Positions 1 to 5,981 of a DNA stretch of 17,503 bases are shown here, piece after piece. Numbering within the stretch: position 1 is the stretch's first letter; every line of letters starts with the position of its first letter. The position numbers and the translations under genes were made by a program. Source of the stretch: Candidatus Gastranaerophilales bacterium (GTDB taxonomy: Bacteria; Cyanobacteriota; Vampirovibrionia; Gastranaerophilales; Gastranaerophilaceae); contig CANQOM010000016.1 in NCBI GenBank assembly GCA_947625445.1, positions 1 through 17,503 of the forward strand, read 5' to 3'. A model generated the notes under the pieces. That model did not search any database, had not been told where the DNA came from, and saw only the letters and a list, made by a program, of their open reading frames with translations.

Positions 1-979
1 TGTCCATAGTACCGTTATCTCTCATCATTTGAGTATTAGCAGTTAAAGCTCCGCCGGGAAGCGGTGATGAAATAATTACAGGATTAACTGCCAACGCTTC
101 AGGAGGTAAGAAATAATCTTTCATACATTCTTTAAATATTTCTTCAGTTTCTAAGATTCTTTCAATATCAACACCCAAATCATATTCTGTGCCCTTTAAA
201 GCGTGCCACATAGAAACTATATCGGGTTGAGCCGTACCACCTGATACAGGTTTCATTGAAAGGTCTATACCGTCAGCACCACCATCTAATGCAGCTCTAT
301 ATGCTAAAAGTCCCGTACCTGCAGTTTCATGAGAATGAAATCTGATATGAACATCAGGACCAAGTATTTCTCTTGTTCTTTTAACTGTTTCATAAACTTT
401 TTGAGGAGCAGAAGTACCTGATGCATCTTTAAAAGCTAAAGATGTAAACGGTATTCCAGCATCTAATATTGAACGGAGTACTCTTTCATAGAATGCAACA
501 TCATGAGCGCCCTTACATCCGATGGGTAATTCCATCATGGTTATTGTAACTTCGTGATTTAAACCGTTATCAACAATACATTGACCTGAATATATTAAAT
601 TGTTAACATCATTTAACGCATCAAAGTTTCTAATCGTTGTCATGCCGTGTTTTTTAAACATTTTAGCGTGAAGATTAATAATATCACGTGGTTGAGAATC
701 AAGCCCTACAACATTTACTCCTCTTGCTAAAGTTTGTAAGTTTATGTCAGGACCAACTGTTTTTCTGATTGTATCCATCATATCAAATGCATTTTCATTA
801 CAATAGAAGATAGGAGATTGGAAGCGAGCACCTCCGCCTACTTCAAAATGCTTTAATCCTGCCGCAACTGCTGCTTCTAAAGCAGGTAAAAAGTCTTTTG
901 TGAATACTCTTGCTCCGTATACGGATTGGAAACCGTCACGGAATGATGTATCCATAACTTTAATCTGTTTAATTGCCAT
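1..979 (-). CDS. oadA: Oxaloacetate decarboxylase alpha / pyruvate carboxylase subunit B-type carboxyltransferase (partial)
   Basis: Carboxyltransferase (HMGL-like TIM barrel) domain that moves CO2 between a keto-acid and carboxybiotin. 326 codons are visible; the C-terminal part lies beyond the left edge. Seen in translation: DTSFRDGFQS at residues 10-19 (the family D-x-x-x-R-D-x-x-Q-S active-site signature), FKDASGT around residue 200 (position of the carboxylated metal-binding lysine) and RFHSHETAG (the HxH metal ligands). The ATG at 979 follows GAGGG eight bases upstream. It lies 32 bases downstream of an OadG-like gene and behind birA, which supports a Na+-pumping oxaloacetate-decarboxylase-type complex over a soluble pyruvate carboxylase. 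Whether a biotin-carrier domain is fused at the C-terminus cannot be seen. Other carboxyltransferases of this family (glutaconyl-CoA or methylmalonyl-CoA related) are less likely because HxH and RD motifs match the PycB/OadA type. Confidence 0.88.
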   Translation of the reverse strand, partial: MAIKQIKVMDTSFRDGFQSVYGARVFTKDFLPALEAAVAAGLKHFEVGGGARFQSPIFYCNENAFDMMDTIRKTVGPDINLQTLARGVNVVGLDSQPRDIINLHAKMFKKHGMTTIRNFDALNDVNNLIYSGQCIVDNGLNHEVTITMMELPIGCKGAHDVAFYERVLRSILDAGIPFTSLAFKDASGTSAPQKVYETVKRTREILGPDVHIRFHSHETAGTGLLAYRAALDGGADGIDLSMKPVSGGTAQPDIVSMWHALKGTEYDLGVDIERILETEEIFKECMKDYFLPPEALAVNPVIISSPLPGGALTANTQMMRDNGTMD

Positions 980-1011
980 TTTTTTTTCCCTCTTTATATC
1001 TAAAATACTTA

Positions 1012-1230
1012 TTATTTTCTTAATTTTGCCGCTGCAATTGCAATGGCTAATTCTACATCTCCCGATGCTGATTTTGCTATAGCTGGGGTTGATGTAACTT
1101 CTTCGGGAAATAATTTATTTAACTTGCATACAATTTTTCCCATCATACTAACGGCAAACCATAGAATTATAAGAAACGAAAAAACCGTTCCCATGCCTGT
1201 TGCCATTAACATTATCCCTTCATTTAACAT
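1012..1230 (-). CDS. oadG: OadG-like gamma subunit of Na+-pumping decarboxylase
   Basis: 72-residue small membrane protein. The N-terminus EGIMLMATGMGTVFSFLIIL forms one transmembrane helix (about residues 4-30) with the GMG motif typical of OAD_gamma proteins. The soluble tail ends in DVELAIAIAAAKLRK, matching the conserved 'AIAAA' C-terminus of the family. In known complexes gamma anchors the alpha subunit to the membrane beta subunit and promotes assembly. The ATG at 1230 has GGAG upstream and overlaps the end of birA by 7 bases, so the two are translationally coupled. No beta subunit (OadB) is visible in the window; it may lie left of the edge. Confidence 0.85.
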   Translation of the reverse strand: MLNEGIMLMATGMGTVFSFLIILWFAVSMMGKIVCKLNKLFPEEVTSTPAIAKSASGDVELAIAIAAAKLRK

Positions 1231-1973
1231 AATAAATCTCCAGTTATTATTTTACTTACATTATTTAATTCATCTTTAACAATCAAAAATCCGTCGTCTT
1301 CTATTGATTGAGCATAATATTGTTTCTTTTCATTTGATTCTTTTATTGTAATTAATTTACCTAAAAACATTGAACGTGAAATATAATCGTTCTTTATATA
1401 TTTAAAACCTTGAGAAATAAATTCATCATAATTTTCAAAGAAATCATTTGTTAATTTATTTACTATATCCTGGCAATTAAATGTTTTTCCCGTAAGAGAA
1501 TATAAAGAAACGGCTTTTTGATCTATATTTTTAAGAGTTTCTTCTCTCATATTAACATTTAAACCCAGCCCCAATGCTATACCTTCTATTTTAGAATTAT
1601 TCATATATGTTTCAGCCAAAATTCCTGATATCTTACCATCACAAACCAAAATATCATTTGGCCACTTAATTTGAGGTTTCAAATCATATTCTTTTTCTAA
1701 AAACTTAGCCAAAATTACTGATAAATACTGAGTCAAATTAGAAAAAGGATAATTATTATCAACTTTTGGTTTTAAAACAATTGTCATATAAATATTTTCG
1801 GAAGTTTCACTTACCCACTTTCTGTTATACCTGCCTCTTCCTGAAGTTTGATTAGTTGTATAGATAATTGTTTTATCTTCAAAATAAGGCATGTTCTCAA
1901 GCGCATACCCATTGGTAGAATATACTTCATCTATTGTTATTATTGAATATTTCGACATACTTTGGTTAACCAT
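1224..1973 (-). CDS. birA: Biotin--[acetyl-CoA-carboxylase] ligase, monofunctional (no DNA-binding domain)
   Basis: Attaches biotin (via biotinyl-5'-AMP) to the carrier lysine of biotin enzymes. Visible motifs: TSGRGRYNRKW near residue 43 (biotin/AMP-binding loop), KWPNDI (residues about 102-107), GILAE and GLGLNVN. At about 249 residues the protein starts directly with the catalytic domain, so it lacks the N-terminal winged helix of E. coli BirA and should not repress biotin genes itself. It overlaps the downstream oadG start, giving the order birA-oadG-oadA, so the modifying enzyme is made with its likely substrate complex. The start is uncertain: TTG at 1979, ATG at 1973 and ATG at 1958 are all in frame, none with a Shine-Dalgarno. 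I prefer ATG 1973, which has TATAAA seven bases upstream. Confidence 0.9.
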   Translation of the reverse strand: MVNQSMSKYSIITIDEVYSTNGYALENMPYFEDKTIIYTTNQTSGRGRYNRKWVSETSENIYMTIVLKPKVDNNYPFSNLTQYLSVILAKFLEKEYDLKPQIKWPNDILVCDGKISGILAETYMNNSKIEGIALGLGLNVNMREETLKNIDQKAVSLYSLTGKTFNCQDIVNKLTNDFFENYDEFISQGFKYIKNDYISRSMFLGKLITIKESNEKKQYYAQSIEDDGFLIVKDELNNVSKIITGDLLC

Positions 1974-2105
1974 AATCAATTTTATAGTATCACAAACATA
2001 ATCAATTTTACATTTTTATTTTCAGAATATTTAATCTAATGGTGCAACATAACAATGCTTAGCTTCGTAATTCACTCTGAAAAACCTAAAAATTACTCGG
2101 ACACT

Positions 2106-2525
2106 CTATTTTTCAATATTTGATAAAGAAGGAACCAGTTTATCTAAAATTAATTTTAATAAAAGCTTGTTATTAATAAGTTGATTTTTAGAAATAAATT
2201 CAACAGAATATTTTTTAGCAATATATTTAATACTTCCCATAGCAGAGATAATTATTATAGGAGTATGAGAATATTTTTCTATACCTTTTATTTTCTCTAT
2301 TAACCATTCTCCTGCACATAAAGGCTCATAATCGGTTTCCATTTGAAGGTCCGTAAGTATTACATCAAACGGATTATTAATATTCTCATTTATTATATCT
2401 AACGCTTCTTTTGCAGATTTTACAAGAATTATTTCAATATTATCCATGTAAAGTTGATGAATAATTTCTGCATTAAACAACAACCAGGATTTTGAATCAT
2501 CTGCTATTAATACTCTTTTTTTCAT
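2106..2525 (-). CDS. Stand-alone response-regulator receiver domain (CheY-like)
   Basis: 139-residue single receiver domain with no output domain. With the start at ATG 2525: acidic pair D9/D10 (LIADDS), phosphoacceptor D59 (VILTDLQM), switch S94 (IIIISAMG) and K113 (FISK) are all present, so it should be phosphorylatable. The loop after D59 is unusual, with about 10 extra residues (METDYEPLCAGEW) before helix 3. No histidine kinase is adjacent, so the partner is unknown. A longer reading from GTG 2540 is possible, but that codon lies within the promoter spacer, which argues for 2525. There is no Shine-Dalgarno. Function is probably protein-protein signalling, with the pathway unidentified. 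Confidence 0.85.
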   Translation of the reverse strand: MKKRVLIADDSKSWLLFNAEIIHQLYMDNIEIILVKSAKEALDIINENINNPFDVILTDLQMETDYEPLCAGEWLIEKIKGIEKYSHTPIIIISAMGSIKYIAKKYSVEFISKNQLINNKLLLKLILDKLVPSLSNIEK

Positions 2526-2531
2526 ACATAA

Positions 2532-2560
2532 ATTATACACAAGTATAATAATTTTGTAAA
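2532..2560 (-). promoter_or_regulatory. Sigma-70-type promoter of the receiver gene, likely leaderless
   Basis: On the minus strand TTTACA (2560-2555), a 17-base spacer, and a perfect TATAAT (2537-2532). The expected +1, seven bases past the -10, is position 2525, the A of the gene's ATG. No Shine-Dalgarno is present, so a leaderless mRNA is predicted. Confidence 0.7.
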
Positions 2561-2652
2561 AAAATTATATACAAGCAGAATATTTTTTAACTGCAAATTT
2601 TTTATAATTATATTGTCTGAGTAAATTTTTACGGATTCAACGAAAGTATGAG

Positions 2653-2658
2653 TATAAT
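2653..2658 (+). promoter_or_regulatory. Possible -10 box upstream of the G+C-rich island
   Basis: TATAAT on the plus strand. The best -35 (TTTACG at 2628-2633) is 19 bases away, so the promoter is weak on paper. The predicted start near 2665 would give a transcript running through the island at 2690-2766 and into the small gene at 2807. Confidence 0.3.
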
Positions 2659-2689
2659 TTGCGAATGACATATGAAAAAGATAAAAAAA

Positions 2690-2766
2690 GTGAACCGCAG
2701 AGCTGATGCGAAGCCAAGGCAAGGCGAAAGCTGAAAAAGAAACAAGGCTGAACAGATAGCATGCGG
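2690..2766 (+). other. G+C-rich purine-rich island, candidate structured RNA
   Basis: About 52% G+C over 77 bases (40 of 77 counted) inside a window near 30%. On the plus strand CCGC (2695) can pair with GCGG at the far end (2762-2765), with ATGC/GCAT and AGCC/GGCT pairings nested inside. All three frames have only very short open stretches (13, 20 and 17 codons). It matches no RNA family I can recognise; it could be an sRNA, a leader element of the small gene at 2807, or a remnant of a repeat element. Confidence 0.35.
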
Positions 2767-2806
2767 AAAAATTATAACACCTGATTAAATTAAGTTGGAT
2801 GGAATT

Positions 2807-2977
2807 ATGAATATTATTAATTACTTTAGTGAAATTAAGAATAGAATAAATAGGATAAACAGTTACATAACAAATCCTATAAATTACGTTGATATTAACA
2901 ATCCATTCGCATCTACTTTACCTAAAACATATGTCTGGATTGAAGAAGAAAATATAAGACATAAAATATCAGATTAA
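2807..2977 (+). CDS. Small hypothetical protein (56 aa), doubtful
   Basis: Open frame from ATG 2807 encoding 56 residues, rich in Asn and Ile (INNPFASTLPKTYVWIEEEN). GGATGGA lies about five bases upstream as a possible Shine-Dalgarno. An in-frame TTG at 2795 is less likely. No recognised domain, signal peptide or membrane segment. It ends tail to tail with the 2969-4330 gene, overlapping it by 9 bases. Its support is the ribosome-binding site, the codon usage similar to neighbours and the lack of any other gene here; it may still be a chance frame. Confidence 0.35.
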   Translation: MNIINYFSEIKNRINRINSYITNPINYVDINNPFASTLPKTYVWIEEENIRHKISD

Positions 2978-4330
2978 ATATGCTTTAACTTTATCCTTAT
3001 CTTCACCATTTTCAAGGAATGAACGAATAGTATCGACCAGACTTCTTTTTACATTTCCTTCTTCGTCTTTACAATGTGATAATATTGTAAAAATTTCTTC
3101 TGTGTCTGCATTTTGCATAGCTAAATCCCAGAATATTCCAGATAAATCATTATCAAATTTATTCATATTATCTTTACATAAAGACAAACCAAGAAGTATA
3201 TTTTCAACAGGTTCATTATTTTTACACAAAACAGAACATAAAGACATTCCTATATCACTAACTTTAGTCTCATCTATATTTTTTGCATTAGATATAATTT
3301 CAGATAAATCATTTACGAAATCTTTTTTATCAGAATTTTTATTATCAGCAAAGTTACTGATAATATTAATAGCATTAGCATCTTCATCACCATCAAAAGG
3401 CAATGTCATAAATATAATTTCATTAAGATTCGAATCGGGAACTTTAGAAGCTTTTAACTTATTAATCATATTTAGCTTTGCAATATTTATATTCCCATCC
3501 GAAGTCATACAATAATCCACCAAAGGTAGAATTTTATCAGAAGAAATTCCTGATTTTCTAAGGTTTATTAAAAGTCTTGATGCATTTCTATCAATAAATC
3601 CGTTTTTATTTTTATATTTTTTTGCAAATTTAAAAAGCATAGCATCTTCTTTATCAGATAATAATTTGTTTAATTGATTTTGGAGTTCATAAGAAGATTT
3701 ATTTTGTCTTGCCACAACTCTTTCAACTTTATTATCTTTCATAACAATAATATCATCATCTGTTAATACAATATCTTTATCTTTATCCAAATAATTTATT
3801 GCATCTTTTTCAATTTTTCTTGTTGATGAAAGTGTATTTTTTAAATCAACAATGGTTTTAACGGAAGATTCATTAACTTCACCATTAACATTCAAAACTT
3901 GCAACATTTTATTTGCAATTTCAGGAGCTATTTTAGCTTGTAAAAGTCTACTTGCTTGTATTTCAACCTGCTTTTTATTTTTGAATTTATCATAATCTAT
4001 ATAATCTGATTTTTGAATATTACTTTGAACTGTATCAGTATAATAAGCGGAAGATAATTGTTCAATTTTGGGGCTTTTAGCTTCAAGTTCATCAAGTCTT
4101 GAACTTATCCATTCAATATCCTCATTAATACCTTGTTTTTCAGCACATCTTAACAAGTTTTTAAGATGATACTTTTCAAGTTCAATTTGCATAATGTCAT
4201 TTGAATCAATACTTTCAGTATTTTTCTTAAAAGAATCATATATATTTTTTAATTTAGAATATTCGTTATTATTTACTCTTTTTTTCCCTTTTAAAGAATC
4301 AAAATTTGAATCAATAGAAAAATTATCCAT
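2969..4330 (-). CDS. Unrecognised helical-repeat protein with EF-hand-like loop
   Basis: 453 residues, charged and Lys/Asn/Asp-rich, with no signal peptide or membrane segment, so probably cytoplasmic. I do not recognise the family. The N-terminal 80 residues look helical. Residues 181-194 (LDKDKDIVLTDDDI) resemble an EF-hand Ca2+ loop with acidic positions 1, 3, 5 and 12. From about residue 140 to the end a degenerate unit of about 35-45 residues recurs: hydrophobic helix, a C/N-rich turn with D/N-G-x-[IV], then a second helix. Examples are QVLNVNGEVNESSVKTI, KYKNKNGFIDRNASRLL, DYCMTSDGNINIAKLNMI and SHCKDEEGNVKRSLVDTI. This suggests an alpha-solenoid-like scaffold. ATG 4330 has AAGG eight bases upstream. 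It is a single-gene unit, divergent from the plus-strand run that starts at 4554. Function is unknown; a chance similarity to TPR/ARM-like solenoids cannot be excluded. Confidence 0.8.
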   Translation of the reverse strand: MDNFSIDSNFDSLKGKKRVNNNEYSKLKNIYDSFKKNTESIDSNDIMQIELEKYHLKNLLRCAEKQGINEDIEWISSRLDELEAKSPKIEQLSSAYYTDTVQSNIQKSDYIDYDKFKNKKQVEIQASRLLQAKIAPEIANKMLQVLNVNGEVNESSVKTIVDLKNTLSSTRKIEKDAINYLDKDKDIVLTDDDIIVMKDNKVERVVARQNKSSYELQNQLNKLLSDKEDAMLFKFAKKYKNKNGFIDRNASRLLINLRKSGISSDKILPLVDYCMTSDGNINIAKLNMINKLKASKVPDSNLNEIIFMTLPFDGDEDANAINIISNFADNKNSDKKDFVNDLSEIISNAKNIDETKVSDIGMSLCSVLCKNNEPVENILLGLSLCKDNMNKFDNDLSGIFWDLAMQNADTEEIFTILSHCKDEEGNVKRSLVDTIRSFLENGEDKDKVKAYLI

Positions 4331-4439
4331 AAAATTACCTTTTCCCGTATTAACTAATAAATTTCATTTCCGAATCTATATAAGTTGTCGGAATAAGTAA
4401 CAGATAACTTTAGTATTTTTTGTATTAAAAGCTCAATAT

Positions 4440-4499
4440 TTTACATTAATTTACAAAATAAATGTAAATAAAAGTAAAGAATTTTTCCTTACATGTAAA
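4440..4499. promoter_or_regulatory. Cluster of TTTACAT/ATGTAAA inverted repeats, candidate operator
   Basis: In the 223-base gap between divergent genes: TTTACATT (4440-4447) and AATGTAAA (4461-4468) form an inverted repeat with 8-base arms and a 13-base spacer. TTACATGTAA (4489-4498) is a perfect 10-base palindrome built on the same half-site, and another TTTACA lies at 4450. Such repetition suggests a regulator-binding region serving one or both flanking genes. The rest of the gap shows no gene. Confidence 0.4.
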
Positions 4500-4553
4500 T
4501 TAATATCCTTCATGAGTGTTTAAAAAGAGGAATCATACATTAAGGAAAAAGTC

Positions 4554-4871
4554 ATGCAAAGTAAGGAAAAGAAAATCACAATTGAATGGGTAAATGAAAA
4601 CAAAAAGTTAAATTTTTCTACAAATCCTATTCAAAACAACTCATCTAACGAAAAGCTATCAATTATGGTAGAAAAAATTTTAGATGAAGAACTGCCTATG
4701 ATGAAAAATAATTCACTTTTATATAATCTTGTTTTATACACAATAATAGAAAAGATGCAGACTGTACAAAACGTACAAAATGTTTTATCATGTATAAAAG
4801 AACATAAAGGGAAAATAGTTAATAATATAACATTTAAAAATGGAGAAGTTTATATTCAATGTTCAATCTAA
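4554..4871 (+). CDS. Small hypothetical protein, first of a paralogous pair (105 aa)
   Basis: Unrecognised. The ATG at 4554 follows AAGGA eight bases upstream. A basic N-terminus (residues 1-30) is followed by a predicted helical core, residues 34-69: KL-SIMVEKILDEEL, then KNNSLLYNLV and IIEKM. A C-terminal beta-like tail (KIVNNITFKNGEVYIQCSI) ends the protein. The core aligns residue for residue with residues 54-91 of the next gene, which starts 13 bases before this one stops, so the two are translationally coupled tandem paralogues. No signal peptide. It lies upstream of hsp20 on the same strand, with an AT-rich hairpin between. A role in the same stress response is possible but is inference only. 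Confidence 0.7.
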   Translation: MQSKEKKITIEWVNENKKLNFSTNPIQNNSSNEKLSIMVEKILDEELPMMKNNSLLYNLVLYTIIEKMQTVQNVQNVLSCIKEHKGKIVNNITFKNGEVYIQCSI

Positions 4872-5170
4872 AAAAGTTTAAACTGGTAAATAAATTAAAA
4901 AATGTAGACATAAAATCAGATTGGTTAAAATTTACTAATGTGAGAAAAACTTCAAAATCAAGAGAAGAATTCATTAGTGAAATTGCTTCTGATAATAAGT
5001 TTGTTGAAGAAGATTTAAAACTAAGAAATATGGTTGAAGAAATGTTAGTAGAAGAATTTTCTTCTGATATTAAGAAAAATAAGTCATATAATTTCCTCGT
5101 AGATTCTGTTGTTAATAAATTAAAACAAAAACAACTCGGCAATAACGATTTAGAAGAAGAAATTATTTAA
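4859..5170 (+). CDS. Small hypothetical protein, second of a paralogous pair (103 aa)
   Basis: Unrecognised, highly charged (Lys/Glu-rich), helical. Its core, residues 54-91, contains KLRNMVEEMLVEEF, KKNKSYNFLV and VVNKLKQ, matching the preceding protein's KL--MVE--L-EE---KN-S--YN pattern. The N-terminus is basic (MFNLKKFKLVNKLKN) and the C-terminus acidic (LEEEII). It overlaps the upstream gene by 13 bases; GGAGAAG about 11 bases upstream of ATG 4859 may serve as ribosome-binding site. The two could form a heterodimer, since paralogues with different tails encoded by overlapping genes commonly do, but nothing here proves it. Confidence 0.7.
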   Translation: MFNLKKFKLVNKLKNVDIKSDWLKFTNVRKTSKSREEFISEIASDNKFVEEDLKLRNMVEEMLVEEFSSDIKKNKSYNFLVDSVVNKLKQKQLGNNDLEEEII

Positions 5171-5222
5171 TAATCAAATAAGACTACCCTGTTCGGTAAT
5201 GATATAAAATATGTTTTCCAGC

Positions 5223-5256
5223 AAAATGTTATGTAATTAAAACATAACATTTTTTT
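5223..5256 (+). terminator. AU-rich hairpin plus T-run just before the hsp20 ribosome-binding site
   Basis: Perfect 12-base inverted repeat AAAATGTTATGT (5223-5234) / ACATAACATTTT (5242-5253), 7-base loop, then T-run to 5256. AGGAG of hsp20 starts two bases later (5257-5261 is AGGAG). It can act as terminator for the 4554-5170 pair. Being in the hsp20 leader, it could equally be an attenuator or an operator palindrome. The stem is nearly all A-U. Confidence 0.55.
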
Positions 5257-5266
5257 AGGAGAAGAT

Positions 5267-5728
5267 ATGAAATATTTAATAAAGAAACCGGATACATTTT
5301 TAAGTTCATTAAACGAAGATATTAATGCGTTAGTACAAAAAAGTTTTGATAATATATTCCCCGAATATATATTCCATCAGGAATTAAAAGGGATGGCAAT
5401 GCCTGTTGATGTTAAAGAATATGATGACAATTACTGTGTAAAAGTTGAACTACCCGGAATCAATAAAGAAAATATAAACATTGATGTTAACAAATCCTAT
5501 GTAAAAATAGAAGCAAACAGGGATAGTGAATCGACAGAAGAAAATAAAAAACATAAATATCATAAGACAGAATTCAGATACGGAAATTATTCGAGAACAT
5601 TATATTTCCCTTATGAAATAGATGTTGAAAAATCAAGTGCTGAATTAACAAAAGGCGTTTTAAAATTAAATCTTCCAAAACGACAAAGTGAAGATAAAGA
5701 AACAAAAAAATTGGAAATAAAAGAATAA
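5267..5728 (+). CDS. Small heat-shock protein (Hsp20 / alpha-crystallin family)
   Basis: 153-residue ATP-independent holdase that binds unfolding proteins. The alpha-crystallin domain spans about residues 43-137: MPVDVKEYDDNYCVKVELPG (beta2-beta3), FRYGNYSRTLYFP (beta5-6) and the signature A-x-x-x-x-G-V-L-x-L-x-L-P-K (AELTKGVLKLNLPK). The C-terminal extension has LEI, the short I/L-x-I motif that docks into neighbouring subunits to build oligomers. ATG 5267 follows an ideal AGGAG five bases upstream. The 5' leader holds a strong AU-rich hairpin that may govern expression. The next gene starts one base after its stop, so they are co-transcribed. Confidence 0.93.
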   Translation: MKYLIKKPDTFLSSLNEDINALVQKSFDNIFPEYIFHQELKGMAMPVDVKEYDDNYCVKVELPGINKENINIDVNKSYVKIEANRDSESTEENKKHKYHKTEFRYGNYSRTLYFPYEIDVEKSSAELTKGVLKLNLPKRQSEDKETKKLEIKE

Positions 5729-5729
5729 A

Positions 5730-5969
5730 ATGACCGTTATAGTGGGGGTAAAACTTCCGGATAAAGTTTGTAATTCAATTAAATTTCAAGAAATATTAAC
5801 TGAATTTAATTGCCTTATAAAACTTAGAATCGGGATAAATAATTCTTCAATATTTTGCAATCCTGAAGGAATAATTTTATTACAGATAGAAAATAGTGAA
5901 AATGCATTAAAGATAGAAAAAGCACTATTAAATATCAGCGGAATAGAATTGCAAAGAATGATATTTTAA
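5730..5969 (+). CDS. Small ACT-like / TM1266-type ferredoxin-fold protein
   Basis: 79 residues. The pattern FQEILTEFNCLIKLRIGINN...EGIILLQIENSENALKIEKALLNISGIELQRMIF follows the beta-alpha-beta-beta-alpha-beta arrangement of small ACT/NikR-C-like proteins, like the TM1266-type 'iron-only hydrogenase system regulator' family (the pattern eiLtefgclIktRxGl ... GvevkkmvF). I recall this family from pattern only. C51-like and C28-like cysteines are present (FCNPEG, FNCLIK). Starts one base after hsp20 and ends 12 bases before the flavoprotein, so it is within one operon. Its partner or ligand is not known. The ATG at 5730 has no clear Shine-Dalgarno; coupling to hsp20 translation is likely. Confidence 0.65.
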   Translation: MTVIVGVKLPDKVCNSIKFQEILTEFNCLIKLRIGINNSSIFCNPEGIILLQIENSENALKIEKALLNISGIELQRMIF

Positions 5970-5981
5970 AAAGGGAAATCA

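Noticed and set aside
1043..1279. Plus-strand open frame of 78 codons over oadG/birA
   Set aside because: Antisense to two clear genes on the minus strand and has no recognisable product.
1980..2105. Terminator or operator between the receiver gene and birA
   Set aside because: Only a weak GTAATT/AATTAC inverted repeat without a T-run; no confident element.
2522..2722. Minus-strand frame of 66 codons over the receiver promoter and the G+C-rich island
   Set aside because: Covers the promoter of a clear gene, overlaps its start, and has no conserved-looking product.
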